Shown piece by piece: positions 8,849-20,045 of a stretch of DNA of 64,000 nucleotides (within the stretch, counting starts at the first letter, position 1; each line of letters opens with the position of its first letter). The notes under the pieces were generated by a model. That model did no database searches. It saw only the letters and a list, made by a program, of their open reading frames with translations, and was not told the origin of the DNA. The position numbers were made by a program, and so were the translations under genes. The stretch lies in assembly GCF_019857225.1 (NCBI RefSeq), contig NZ_JAFJSY010000001.1, positions 186,001-250,000 of the forward strand, written 5' to 3'. This DNA comes from Streptomyces plumbidurans (GTDB lineage: Bacteria; Actinomycetota; Actinomycetes; Streptomycetales; Streptomycetaceae).

Positions 8849-9037
8849 TCAGCCCTTCTTCGGGCGGGGGGTCGGCGGGGAGAGCAGCAGTGAGGTGGTT
8901 CCGGAGGTCAGCGCGAGTGCGGCGCACTCGCGGCTGTCACGGTAGACGCCGTCGGGCTCGGCCGGGTCGAGTGCCGCCTCGATATCGACGCTCTGGATCT
9001 CCGTGAGTTCCGCGACCGTCTTGTCCGTGGAAGGCAT
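8849..9037 (-). CDS. 62-residue peptide, candidate precursor or signal peptide heading the operon
   Basis: A small protein starting MPSTDKTVAELTEIQ behind a strong ribosome site (AGAGGAG, 8 bases). Residues 1-30 are acidic and look like a leader (helical VAELTEIQSVDIEAALD, then PAEPDG). Residues 31-62 are different: VYRDSREC, a Ser/Thr/Leu stretch (LALTSGTTSLLL), then SPPTPRPKKG. There is one cysteine (C38) and no signal peptide. This leader/core-like split and its place at the head of a five-gene operon suggest a ribosomally made, modified peptide, but no recognised RiPP enzyme is encoded nearby. A longer in-frame start (GTG 9115, 88 residues) exists but lacks a comparable ribosome site. Confidence 0.65.
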   Translation of the reverse strand: MPSTDKTVAELTEIQSVDIEAALDPAEPDGVYRDSRECAALALTSGTTSLLLSPPTPRPKKG

Positions 9038-9057
9038 ACGACCATCTCCTCTGGGTG

Positions 9058-9074
9058 TACGAACAGCCTTCGTA
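9058..9074. promoter_or_regulatory. Palindromic operator candidate TACGAA-N5-TTCGTA before the peptide operon
   Basis: A perfect 6-5-6 inverted repeat 21 bases upstream of the peptide start and just downstream of a possible -10 box (TATGGT). Its place at or just after the likely transcription start fits a repressor site. No regulator gene is linked to the operon. Confidence 0.5.
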
Positions 9075-9083
9075 ACCCAGGTC

Positions 9084-9089
9084 ACCATA
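9084..9089 (-). promoter_or_regulatory. Possible -10 box of the peptide operon
   Basis: TATGGT on the minus strand in an AT-richer stretch (9080-9130). No good -35 match lies 16-18 bases away, so this is only a candidate. It places transcription initiation next to the TACGAA palindrome. Confidence 0.3.
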
Positions 9090-9111
9090 TGCGCACAAAG
9101 CATGCAAACCG

Positions 9112-9126
9112 TCACAAAGTTCTCAT
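9112..9126 (-). other. Mini-ORF of four codons (MRTL) with a strong ribosome site
   Basis: GAAGGAG sits 6 bases before ATG-AGA-ACT-TTG-TGA. The TGA overlaps a GTG that opens the long version of the peptide frame. It may be a leader ORF, a remnant, or chance. Confidence 0.3.
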
Positions 9127-9149
9127 TGGTAACTCCTTCAACAACCCGC

Positions 9150-9755
9150 TCAGGCCAGGTATTCGGTCGCCGCGTCCAGCAGCCAGTCCGTCAGATAGCC
9201 GGCGAAGGAGGAGCGCACCAGCACCCAGAATCCGGCGCGTGGTTGGTCCCGGGCGACCAGGACGACCTGGGTGCGGGCCAGCGTCGTCTGGGCGCAGCGG
9301 CCGGCGCCGAACACCCGCGGGTGCAGGTCGAGCGAGCAGCCGTGGGCCAGCAGGTCGCGGGCGCGGGGGCCGGCGACCAGCAGCGTGGTGCGCTGGGCGG
9401 AGACGTCGGTGACGGAGACGTGCTCGTCCCCGGCCGCCTCCCGGATGCGGGCCTCCACGGCCGCCTGGCTGCCCGGCGCCCCCACCACCAGCCATTCGTC
9501 CGGGCCGAGCCAGACCGCGGTCAGCTCCCCGGTCCGTACGACCGTGTTGGGTTCCAGGGGCAGTTGCAGTCCCAGCGCGAGCCCGACCGCGTCCGCCGCC
9601 CCTCCCTTGGCGTCCAGGCGGACGTTCACCTGGGCCAGGAAGGGCAGCTCGGCCAGCCGGATCGCGCCCCGGGAGGCGCGGGTCGCGGCGGCCAGGCGGT
9701 GGGCGTCGTGTGCCAGGGGGCTGCGGGGCGGGGCGGAAAGCGCGGTGTCAGCCAT
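9150..9755 (-). CDS. soxG: Sarcosine oxidase, gamma subunit
   Basis: A 201-residue gamma subunit of heterotetrameric sarcosine oxidase, which oxidatively demethylates sarcosine to glycine and yields methylene-tetrahydrofolate and H2O2. Typical features are the RLAELPFLAQVNVRLD start, the WLGPDEWLVVG core (about residues 82-92) and the C-terminal RSSFAGYLTDWLLDA helix. It has the weak GcvT-like fold of the family and no catalytic residues of its own. It overlaps the alpha-subunit gene by 8 bases and ends the large betaine-catabolic operon. No hairpin is visible after it. Confidence 0.93.
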   Translation of the reverse strand: MADTALSAPPRSPLAHDAHRLAAATRASRGAIRLAELPFLAQVNVRLDAKGGAADAVGLALGLQLPLEPNTVVRTGELTAVWLGPDEWLVVGAPGSQAAVEARIREAAGDEHVSVTDVSAQRTTLLVAGPRARDLLAHGCSLDLHPRVFGAGRCAQTTLARTQVVLVARDQPRAGFWVLVRSSFAGYLTDWLLDAATEYLA

Positions 9756-12700
9756 CGCGGTGGGCTCCCTCGGGGTCGTAGAGGACGGGGCTTGCGACGG
9801 TCACCGGGACCAGTCGGCCGCCCACGGGGGCGTACAGCCGCTCGCCGATGCGGTCCCGGCCGCCCTTGACCAGGGCCAGCGCGAAGGTCCGGCCCAGGGC
9901 GGCGCTGCGGTAGCTGGAGGTGACATGGCCGAGCATCGGGACCGGCGGGGCGGGCAGCACGCTGTCGGCCACCAAGTGGGTGCCCTCGGGCAGGAAGGTG
10001 CCGGGCTCCTCCGTCAACAGGCCGACCAGGTGCTTGCGGTCGGGGCGGGCGGTGTCGGCGCGGGCGTAGGAGCGCTTGCCGATGAAGTCGGGCTTCTTCT
10101 TGGACACCGCCCAGCTCATGCCGAGGTCCTGCGGGGTGACCGTGCCGTCGGTGTCCTGCCCGACGATCGGGTAGCCCTTCTCCGCCCGCAGCACATGCAT
10201 GGTCTCGGTGCCGTACGGGGTGATGCCGTACGGGGCACCGGCCTCGCACAGCGCCTCCCACAGGGCGAGCGCCTCCCACGGCGATACGTTGATCTCGTAG
10301 GCGAGTTCACCGGAGAAGCTGATCCGGCACACGCGCGCGTCGAGCCCTGCGACTGTCGTCTCTCGCCAGGCCATGAACGGGAAGTCCTCGTTGGCGACGG
10401 CCAGTTGGGGTGCCAGCGAGCCGAGGACCGCGCGCGACTTGGGGCCGACCAGGGCAACGGTGGCCCACTGCTCGGTGACCGACGTGCAGTGGACGCGCAG
10501 TTCGGGCCACTCGGTCTGCAGCCACTCCTCCATCCAGTCCAGTACGGCGGCGGCGTTGCCCGTGGTCGTGGTGACCAGGAAGCGGTCCTGGGCGAGACGC
10601 ATGACCGTGCCGTCGTCGAAGACCATGCCGTCCGGGCGGCACATGACGCCGTAGCGGATCATGCCGGTCTTCAGGGTGCTGATCATGTTGGTGTACAGCC
10701 GGTCGAGGAAGAGTGCCGCGTCCGGGCCCTGCACGTCGATCTTGCCCAGCGTGGAGGCGTCCATGAACGCGACGCCCTCGCGGGCGGCCGCGCACTCGCG
10801 CAGCACGGCCGACTCCATGTCCTCGCCGTCCTGCGGGTAGTACCAAGGACGCTTCCACTGGCCGACGTTCTCGAACAGCGCGCCGTGCGTGACATGCCAC
10901 GCGTGCAGGGCCGTCGTACGCACCGGGTCGCTCAGTCCGCCCCGGTCGCGGCCGGCGAGCGCGGCGAAGGAGACCGGGACGTAGGGCGGTCGGAACGTGG
11001 TCGTGCCGAGCGCGGAGATGTCCACACCGAGCAGCTCGGCGACCACCCCGCTGGCGAGCACGCCGGAGGTCTTGCCCTGGTCGTTCGCGGTACCGGCGGT
11101 GGTATAGCGCTTGGTGTGCTCCACCGAGCGCATGCCGGCCGCCGTGGCGCGGGTCAAGTCGTCGACGGTGACGTCCCGTTGGAGGTCCACGAAGCGCGGG
11201 GCGCCCTCGCGGCCGGGGACGGTGAAGACCTGCATCGGCGGGGTAGGCCGCGGCTGTGCCGGTACGGCCGGGAGGGCGGGGGCCTGCGCCGCGTATCCCT
11301 CGGCCTCCAGCGCACGGACACCCGCCGCCGCACCCTGCGCCAGGACCCCGGCCAGGTCGAGAACACCGCTCGCACTGCCCGCGACCTCGACGGCCTGACG
11401 GCAACTGTCCGGCACGAAGGTGCCGAGCGTTTCGTCGTGGCGGAGCCTGCCGCCGGCCTGGCTGAACAGGTGCGCCACCGGGTTCCAGCCGCCTGAGACC
11501 AGGAGGAGGTCGGCGGTGAACTCCCTTTGTTTTTCGGTCCTTCCGTACGTGGAGACGGTGACCGAGGTCAGGCGGGTGTCGCCGTCCGTGCCGGTGACCG
11601 CGTGGCCGGGCAGCACCTCGATGCCTGCCGTGCGGGCACGCTCGGCCCACTCCCCCGCATCGTCACGGGTGTCGACGATCGCGGCGATCTCCACGCCCGC
11701 CGCGGCGAGGTCCAGTGCGGCGGCGTAGGCGCTGTCGTTGGTGGTGAACACGACGGCGCGGCGGCCGGGCAGGACGCCGTACCGGTTGGCGTAGGTGCGG
11801 GCCGAATGGGCCAGCATCACGCCGGGACGGTCGTTGTCGGCGAAGGCGAGGGAACGCTCGTGGGCGCCGGTGGCGAGCACGACGCGGCGGGCGCGGATGC
11901 GGTGGACGCGTTCACGGGCGACGTTGGGTGGGGCGGCGGCGCCTAGGTGGTTGGTGCGGCGCTCCACGGCGAGGAGGTGGTTGTCGTCGTAGTAGCCGAA
12001 GACGGTGGTGCGGTGAAGGACGCGGATGTCCGGCGATGTGGTCAGCAGCCGGGTCGTTTCGCTTACCCAGGTGGGGAGTTCGCCGGTGCCGAGGAGGCTG
12101 CCGCCGAGTTCCGGCTGGTCGTCGGCGAGGATGACGCGGGCGCCCGAGCGAGCTGCCGCTGCGGCTGCGGCGAGGCCTGCGGGGCCCGCGCCGACGATCA
12201 GTACGTCGCAGTGGTCGTGAACGGCGTCGTAGCGGGCCGGGTCCGGTTCGGTGGCGAGGCGGCCCTGGCCGGGGAGGCTGGTGGCGACGAGGCCGTCGTA
12301 GAGCTCGACGGTGGTGGCCGGGAGCATGGGCTCCGGGAAGGGTTCTTCTATCTGGATGACGGCGTTGGGTTCCTCTGCGCCGGCGGAGAAGATGCCGCGG
12401 GGGCGGCCGAGTTTGATACTTGTGGCGGCTTGGATGACGCCGTTGGCGAGCAGGGCGGAGGCCAGGGTGTCGCCTTCTCGGCCCTGGTATTCGGCGCCGT
12501 CGAACGTGAAAGTCAAGGTGCGGGTGTTTGTGCGGGTGCGGGTGCGTGCTGGGGGCTCTGCCCCCAGACCCCCGATCGGCCCCGAAAGGGCCTCGTCCTC
12601 AAACGCCGGACGGGCTGAATACAGCCCACCCCGCTCAGCCGTTGCGGGACGCTCCTCCCCCACTCGGTACACCGTCAGGATCTCGTTCGTCGATGTGTCC

Positions 12701-12912
12701 CGTACCGCGTTGAACCAGCGGCGGCATCCCGCCGTGTGGTTCCAGCGTTCGGCGAAGGGGCCCTTGGGGTTGTCGCGGAAGAAGAGGTAGCGGGCCCATT
12801 CCTCGTCGGTGAGGGCCGACGGGTCGTCCGGGTAGGGGATGTGGGCCTGGCCGCCGTAGTGGTACTCGGACTCGTCGCGGGGCCCGCACCACGGGCAGGG
12901 GATGAGCAGCAT
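9748..12912 (-). CDS. soxA: Fused sarcosine oxidase delta-alpha subunit
   Basis: One open frame of 1054 residues. Residues 1-90 are a complete delta subunit (zinc-binding CPWCGPRDE; FRDNPKGPF; WNHTAGCRRWFNAVRDT). Residues about 132-1054 are the alpha subunit: a ferredoxin-like N-domain (FTFDGAEYQGREGDTLASAL), an NAD/FAD-binding domain with GAGPAGLAAA, and a GcvT-like folate domain at the C-terminus. In other actinobacteria I know these are two genes, soxD and soxA. Here no stop or credible second start separates them; the linker (91-131) is encoded by an intergenic-type repeat. A TTG at the LTFTFDG segment could start alpha alone but has no ribosome site. It starts 12 bases after soxB. A frameshift error at the join cannot be excluded. 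Confidence 0.9.
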   Translation of the reverse strand: MLLIPCPWCGPRDESEYHYGGQAHIPYPDDPSALTDEEWARYLFFRDNPKGPFAERWNHTAGCRRWFNAVRDTSTNEILTVYRVGEERPATAERGGLYSARPAFEDEALSGPIGGLGAEPPARTRTRTNTRTLTFTFDGAEYQGREGDTLASALLANGVIQAATSIKLGRPRGIFSAGAEEPNAVIQIEEPFPEPMLPATTVELYDGLVATSLPGQGRLATEPDPARYDAVHDHCDVLIVGAGPAGLAAAAAAARSGARVILADDQPELGGSLLGTGELPTWVSETTRLLTTSPDIRVLHRTTVFGYYDDNHLLAVERRTNHLGAAAPPNVARERVHRIRARRVVLATGAHERSLAFADNDRPGVMLAHSARTYANRYGVLPGRRAVVFTTNDSAYAAALDLAAAGVEIAAIVDTRDDAGEWAERARTAGIEVLPGHAVTGTDGDTRLTSVTVSTYGRTEKQREFTADLLLVSGGWNPVAHLFSQAGGRLRHDETLGTFVPDSCRQAVEVAGSASGVLDLAGVLAQGAAAGVRALEAEGYAAQAPALPAVPAQPRPTPPMQVFTVPGREGAPRFVDLQRDVTVDDLTRATAAGMRSVEHTKRYTTAGTANDQGKTSGVLASGVVAELLGVDISALGTTTFRPPYVPVSFAALAGRDRGGLSDPVRTTALHAWHVTHGALFENVGQWKRPWYYPQDGEDMESAVLRECAAAREGVAFMDASTLGKIDVQGPDAALFLDRLYTNMISTLKTGMIRYGVMCRPDGMVFDDGTVMRLAQDRFLVTTTTGNAAAVLDWMEEWLQTEWPELRVHCTSVTEQWATVALVGPKSRAVLGSLAPQLAVANEDFPFMAWRETTVAGLDARVCRISFSGELAYEINVSPWEALALWEALCEAGAPYGITPYGTETMHVLRAEKGYPIVGQDTDGTVTPQDLGMSWAVSKKKPDFIGKRSYARADTARPDRKHLVGLLTEEPGTFLPEGTHLVADSVLPAPPVPMLGHVTSSYRSAALGRTFALALVKGGRDRIGERLYAPVGGRLVPVTVASPVLYDPEGAHRDG
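12548..12625. repeat. Streptomyces-type intergenic repeat translated as the soxD-soxA linker
   Basis: Contains two hairpin units: CTGGGGG-CTCTG-CCCCCAG and GGCCC-CGAAA-GGGCC, followed by the segment read on the minus strand as CCGTCCGGCGTTTGAGGACG. I recall this as part of a very common intergenic repeat in Streptomyces genomes. It encodes residues 98-122 (YSARPAFEDEALSGPIGG...) of the fused subunit. Confidence 0.7.
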
Positions 12913-12924
12913 GGGTTGGGCTCC

Positions 12925-14157
12925 CTAGTGGGCCACCGCGGCGGCGCCGTGTTCGTCGACGAGCGCGCCGGTGGTGAAACGGTCGAGCGAGAAGGGGGCG
13001 TTGAGGGGGTGGGGGGTGTCGTGGGCGATGGTGTGGGCGTAGACCCAGCCGACGCCGGGGGTGGCCTTGAAACCGCCCGTGCCCCAGCCGCAGTTGAGGT
13101 AGAGGTTGTCGACGGGGCTGAGGCCGACGATGGGTGAGGCGTCGGGGCTGACGTCGACGATGCCGCCCCAGGTGCGCAGGACGTGGGCGCGGGCGAAGAC
13201 CGGGAAGAGCTCCAGGGCCGCGGACATCTGGTCCTCGATGATGTGGAAGGCGCCGCGCTGGGTGTAGGAGTTGTAGGCGTCGATGCCCGCGCCCATCACC
13301 AGCTCGCCCTTGTGGGCCTGGCTGACGTAGACGTGGACGGCGTTGGACATGACGACCGTCGGGTGGACCGGCTCCAGGAGTTCGGAGACCAGGGCCTGCA
13401 AGGGGTGGCTCTGGACGGGGAGTTCGATGCCCGCCATGGCGGCGAGGACCGAGGTGTGGCCCGCCGAGCACAGGGCGACCTTGCCCGCCGCGATGGGGCC
13501 CAGATTGGTCTGGACGCCGACCACGCGGTTTCCGACCACGTCCAGGCCGGTGACCTCGCAGTTCTGGATGATGTCGATGCCGGCGGCATCGGCGGAGCGG
13601 GCCAGGCCCCAGGCGACGTGGTCGTGCTTGGCGATGCCCGCGCGCGGCTGGTAGGTGGCGCCGAGGACGGGATAGCGCACGTCCTGGCTGATGTTGACGA
13701 TCGGGCAGACTTCCTTGACCTGCTCGGCGTCGAGGTACTCCGCGTCGACTCCGTTGAGCCGGTTGGCCTCGACGCGGCGCACGCTGTCGCGGACGTCCTG
13801 GAGGCTGTGGGCGAGGTTCAGCACGCCGCGCTGGGAGAAGAGGATCGGGTAGTCGAGGTCGTCGGCCAGGCCCTCCCAGAGCTTGAGGGCGTGCTCGTAG
13901 ATGCCGGCGCTCTCGTCCCAGAGGTAGTTGGAGCGGATGATCGTGGTGTTGCGGGCCATGTTGCCGCCCGCGAGCCAGCCCTTCTCCAGTACGGCGACAT
14001 TGGTGATGCCGTGGTTCTTGGCGAGGTAGTGCGCGGTGGCCAGGCCGTGTCCGCCGCCGCCGACGACGACGACGTCGTACGAGCGCTTCGGCTCGGGTGT
14101 GCGCCACAGGAAGTCGGGGTGTTCGGGCAGCTCGGCGCCGGGGGTGCGGGGGCTCAT
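12925..14157 (-). CDS. soxB: Sarcosine oxidase, beta subunit
   Basis: The 410-residue flavin-binding catalytic beta subunit. It has an N-terminal dinucleotide-binding motif ([17 protein letters not shown], residues about 30-46), the [16 protein letters not shown] block following the first domain, and a C-terminal [12 protein letters not shown] motif. Family members oxidise sarcosine at an FAD/FMN pair shared with alpha. The ATG overlaps the glyA stop (ATGA), so sarcosine oxidation is translationally linked to serine hydroxymethyltransferase. It ends with TAG, 12 bases before the fused delta-alpha gene. Confidence 0.95.
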   Translation of the reverse strand: MSPRTPGAELPEHPDFLWRTPEPKRSYDVVVVGGGGHGLATAHYLAKNHGITNVAVLEKGWLAGGNMARNTTIIRSNYLWDESAGIYEHALKLWEGLADDLDYPILFSQRGVLNLAHSLQDVRDSVRRVEANRLNGVDAEYLDAEQVKEVCPIVNISQDVRYPVLGATYQPRAGIAKHDHVAWGLARSADAAGIDIIQNCEVTGLDVVGNRVVGVQTNLGPIAAGKVALCSAGHTSVLAAMAGIELPVQSHPLQALVSELLEPVHPTVVMSNAVHVYVSQAHKGELVMGAGIDAYNSYTQRGAFHIIEDQMSAALELFPVFARAHVLRTWGGIVDVSPDASPIVGLSPVDNLYLNCGWGTGGFKATPGVGWVYAHTIAHDTPHPLNAPFSLDRFTTGALVDEHGAAAVAH

Positions 14158-15521
14158 GCGGTGTCTCCGGCTTCTGTTGCCGCCTGTGACAGGGATGCCG
14201 CCTGTGACAGGGATGCCGCCTGTGACAGGGATGCCGCCTGTGACGGGGATGCTGCCTGTGACAGGTGCGGGTAGAGCGGGTGCCGGGCGGCCAGGGCCCG
14301 GGTGCGGGCGCGCAACGCGGCGGTGTCGGGGGCGGGTTGGAGGGCCAGCGCGATCACGTCGGCGACCTCGGTGAAGTCGTCCTCGGTGAAGCCGCGGGTG
14401 GCGAGCGCCGGGGTGCCGATGCGCAGGCCCGAGGTGACCATGGGCGGGCGCGGGTCGAAGGGCACGGCGTTGCGGTTGACGGTGATGCCGATGTCGTGGA
14501 GGAGGTCCTCCGCCTGACGGCCGTCAAGGTCTGAATCGCGCAGGTCGACCAGGACCAGGTGGACGTCCGTGCCGCCGGTGAGGACCTTCACGCCGGCAGC
14601 CGCCGCGTCGGCCTGGGTGAGGCGATCGGCGAGGATGCGGGCGCCGGCCAGGGTGCGGGCCTGGCGGTCGGCGAACTCCGGTGAAGCGGCGACCTTGAAG
14701 GAGACCGCCTTCGCGGCGATGACGTGTTCCAGCGGGCCGCCCTGCATCCCGGGGAACACCGCCGAGTTGATCTTCTTGGCGAGGTCGGCCTCGTTGGTGA
14801 GGATGACGCCGCCGCGCGGGCCGCCGAGGGTCTTGTGCGTGGTCGTGGTGGTGACATGGGCGTGCGGCACGGGGTTGGGGTGCAGTCCGGCGGCGACCAG
14901 GCCCGCGAAGTGCGCCATGTCGACCATGAGCAGCGCGCCGACCTCGTCGGCGATGCGGCGGAAGGCGGCGAAGTCCAGCTGCCGGGGGTACGCCGACCAG
15001 CCCGCGATGATCATCTTGGGGCGGTGTTCCTTGGCGAGGCGCTCGACCTCGTCCATGTCGACCAGGTTGTCGGCCTCGGAGACGTGATACGGCACGACGT
15101 TGAGCATCTTGCCGCTGTAGTTGATGCGCATGCCGTGGGTGAGATGACCGCCGTGTGCGAGGTCGAGGCCGAGGACGGTGTCGCCGGGCTGCAACAGGGC
15201 GAAGAAGACGGCCGTGTTCGCCTGGGCGCCGGAGTGCGGCTGGACGTTGGCGAACCCTGCCCCGAACAGGGACTTGATCCGCTCGATCGCCAACCGCTCG
15301 GTGACGTCGACGTGTTCGCAGCCGCCGTAGTAGCGGCGGCCGGGATAGCCCTCGGCGTACTTGTTGGTGGCGACCGAGCCCTGCGCCTCCATCACGGCGG
15401 TGGGCGCGAAGTTCTCGGAGGCGATCATCTCCAGGGTGGACTGCTGGCGGTGCAGTTCGGCGCGCAGGGCGTCGTGGACCTCGGGGTCCAGCTGGGCCAG
15501 CGGGGTGTTCAGCGCGTTCAT
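14154..15521 (-). CDS. glyA: Serine hydroxymethyltransferase with repetitive C-terminal tail
   Basis: A 455-residue PLP enzyme converting glycine plus methylene-THF to serine. It has the standard start ([11 protein letters not shown]), the [10 protein letters not shown] substrate region and the PLP lysine motif [14 protein letters not shown]. The last 35 residues ([17 protein letters not shown]...) are not part of the enzyme fold and come from 18-base tandem repeats. It is placed between folD and soxB with overlaps at both ends, so glycine and C1 units from sarcosine oxidase can be used directly. ATG 15521 overlaps the folD stop. Confidence 0.95.
   Translation of the reverse strand: MNALNTPLAQLDPEVHDALRAELHRQQSTLEMIASENFAPTAVMEAQGSVATNKYAEGYPGRRYYGGCEHVDVTERLAIERIKSLFGAGFANVQPHSGAQANTAVFFALLQPGDTVLGLDLAHGGHLTHGMRINYSGKMLNVVPYHVSEADNLVDMDEVERLAKEHRPKMIIAGWSAYPRQLDFAAFRRIADEVGALLMVDMAHFAGLVAAGLHPNPVPHAHVTTTTTHKTLGGPRGGVILTNEADLAKKINSAVFPGMQGGPLEHVIAAKAVSFKVAASPEFADRQARTLAGARILADRLTQADAAAAGVKVLTGGTDVHLVLVDLRDSDLDGRQAEDLLHDIGITVNRNAVPFDPRPPMVTSGLRIGTPALATRGFTEDDFTEVADVIALALQPAPDTAALRARTRALAARHPLYPHLSQAASPSQAASLSQAASLSQAASLSQAATEAGDTA
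14179..14265. repeat. 18-base tandem repeat in the glyA 3' end
   Basis: Four full copies of gccgcctgtgacagggat (the fourth with one change) and a partial fifth copy. Each unit encodes six residues of the pattern SQAASL. It lies wholly inside glyA and keeps the frame, so it is an in-frame slippage array, not a CRISPR. Confidence 0.9.
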
Positions 15522-16378
15522 ACCGGGTTCGCGTTCCTCTCGGCGGCCTCGACGACGTTGGCGAGCAGCATGGCGCGGGTCATGGGGCCCACTCCCCCGG
15601 GCATCGGCGCGAGCCGTCCGGCGACCGAGGCGGCCTCCGGGTGCACGTCGCCGACCAGCCCCTGCTCGGTGCGGGTGATGCCGACGTCCAGGACGGCCGC
15701 GCCGGGGCGCAGCATGTCCTTGGTGATCAGTCCGGGCGACCCGGCGGCCGAGACGACGATGTCCGCCTCGCAGGTGTGCCAGGCCAGGCCCTTGGTTCCG
15801 GTGTGGCAGAGGGTCACGGTGGCGTTCTCCGACCTGCGGGTCAGCAGCAGGCCGATGGGGCGTCCGACGGTGATGCCGCGCCCGATCACGCACACCCGTG
15901 CGCCCGCGAGGGGCACGTCGTGGCGGCGCAGCAGCTCCACGATGCCGCGCGGGGTGCACGGCAGCGGCGCCTCGACGCCCAGCACGAGCCGGCCGAGGTT
16001 GACGGGGTGCAGTCCGTCGGCGTCCTTGGCCGGGTCCATCCGTTCCAGTACGGCGTTGGCGTCCAGGTGTGCGGGGAGCGGCAGTTGGACGATGTAGCCG
16101 GTGCAGGCAGGGTCGGCGTTGAGCTCGTCGATCACGTCCTCGACCTGGCTCTGCGAGGCGTCGGCGGGCAGATCCCGGCGGATCGACGCGATCCCCACCT
16201 GCGCACAGTCGCGGTGCTTGCCACCGACGTAGGCCCGGCTGCCCGGGTCGTCGCCGACCAGGACCGTGCCAAGCCCCGGCGCGCGGCCGGTGGTGGCTGC
16301 CAACTTGGCCACGCGCTCGGCGAGTTCGCTGCGGATGTCGGCGGCAGTCGCCTTGCCGTCGAGGAGTTGTGCGGTCAC
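15518..16378 (-). CDS. folD: Bifunctional methylene-THF dehydrogenase/cyclohydrolase
   Basis: A 286-residue enzyme oxidising 5,10-methylene-THF to 10-formyl-THF. It shows the catalytic YVGGKHRDC segment (family YxxxK, residues about 50-58), QLPLPAHLD and the C-terminal signature [14 protein letters not shown]. It starts with GTG behind AAGGAA, and its stop overlaps the glyA start. Placed after dimethylglycine oxidase, it disposes of the C1 groups released on THF by the two demethylating oxidases; PurU, encoded elsewhere in the island, can then release formate. Probably a second folD beside a housekeeping copy (inference). Confidence 0.95.
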   Translation of the reverse strand: MTAQLLDGKATAADIRSELAERVAKLAATTGRAPGLGTVLVGDDPGSRAYVGGKHRDCAQVGIASIRRDLPADASQSQVEDVIDELNADPACTGYIVQLPLPAHLDANAVLERMDPAKDADGLHPVNLGRLVLGVEAPLPCTPRGIVELLRRHDVPLAGARVCVIGRGITVGRPIGLLLTRRSENATVTLCHTGTKGLAWHTCEADIVVSAAGSPGLITKDMLRPGAAVLDVGITRTEQGLVGDVHPEAASVAGRLAPMPGGVGPMTRAMLLANVVEAAERNANPV

Positions 16379-16414
16379 CGGTGGTGTTCCTTTCCTCGGA
16401 TGCGACGCGGAGAG

Positions 16415-19069
<2,655 letters not shown>

Positions 19070-20032
19070 TCACTTGACCCAGGCGTCCACCTTGTCCTTG
19101 TTGGCGTCGACCCATTTCTTGGCCGCCGCGTCGGGCGTCATCTTGTCCACCGCGATGTACTTGGCCACGGTGTTCTGGTCGTCGTTGGTCCAGTGGAACT
19201 TCTTCACCAGGTCGTAGGCGGGACTGCCCGACTTGGCGAACTTGGCGCTGACGATCTTGTCGAGGTCGTAGACGGGATAGTCACAGGCGATCTTGGCCGC
19301 GTCCGCGTCGCAGCCCTTCTTGTAGGCGGGCAGGGCGACCTTCTTCAGCGGCACCTCGGACATGAACCACTGCGGCTCGTAGAAGTAGCCGATCACCCAT
19401 TCCTTGTCCTTCTCGGCCTTGCGGTAGGCCTGGATGAGCGCGGTCTCGCTGCCCGCGTACACCACCTTGAAGTCCAGCTTCAGATTCTTGACGAGGGCGG
19501 CGTCGTTGGTGACGTAGGAGGGGTCGCCGTCCAGGAGCTGGCCCTTGCCGCCGGACTCCGACGTCTTGAACTTGTCCGCGTACTTGTCGAGGTTTCTGTA
19601 GTCGAGGATGTCGGGGTGCGCCTTGGCCAGCCACGGCGGCACGTACCAGCCGATGACGCCCTTGTTGCCGGTGGAGCCGGCTTCGACGGCGGTCTTCTGA
19701 CCGGTGATGTACTTCTTCTTCAGGTCGTCGTGGCCCCAGTTCTCCAGGACGGCGTCGATCTCGCCGGTCCCGAAGCCCTGCCAGGCGATCTCCTCCTTGA
19801 GGTCCTTCTTGTTGACCGTGCAGCCCAGGTCGTGCTGGGCGACGTAGGCGACGACCGCCGCGTCCGCCTCGTAGCCCACCCACGGGTTGACGGCCAGGTT
19901 GAAGGTGCCGCACTTGCCCGAGCTGCCGCCCGAGCCCGCGGAGTCGTCGCCGACCTTCGCACCTCCGCACGCGGTGAGGGTGAGGCCGAGGACGGCCAGG
20001 CCGGCCGCGCCGGCTCGCCAGGTTCTTGCCAT
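19070..20032 (-). CDS. Glycine betaine ABC transporter substrate-binding lipoprotein
   Basis: A 320-residue OpuAC/ProX-family binding protein. It has a lipoprotein signal with lipobox LTAC (Cys near residue 22), then a GDDSAGSGGSSG linker. The mature domain starts FNLAVNPWVGYEADAAV, a hallmark of quaternary-amine binders, and has aromatic residues in VIGWYVPPW and FYEPQWF that would build a betaine cage. ATG 20032 follows AAGGAG. It is last in the order betB, ATPase, permease, binding protein. It probably delivers betaine for catabolism and possibly osmoprotection. Confidence 0.93.
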   Translation of the reverse strand: MARTWRAGAAGLAVLGLTLTACGGAKVGDDSAGSGGSSGKCGTFNLAVNPWVGYEADAAVVAYVAQHDLGCTVNKKDLKEEIAWQGFGTGEIDAVLENWGHDDLKKKYITGQKTAVEAGSTGNKGVIGWYVPPWLAKAHPDILDYRNLDKYADKFKTSESGGKGQLLDGDPSYVTNDAALVKNLKLDFKVVYAGSETALIQAYRKAEKDKEWVIGYFYEPQWFMSEVPLKKVALPAYKKGCDADAAKIACDYPVYDLDKIVSAKFAKSGSPAYDLVKKFHWTNDDQNTVAKYIAVDKMTPDAAAKKWVDANKDKVDAWVK

Positions 20033-20045
20033 GGTGTCCTGCTCC

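Noticed and set aside
9150-9755. SoxG end and peptide operon as one transcript
   Set aside because: No terminator is visible after soxG, so read-through is possible, but the palindrome, -10 candidate and functional break favour a separate unit.
14179-14265. CRISPR-like short repeats
   Set aside because: The 18-base units are contiguous with no spacers and lie in frame within glyA.
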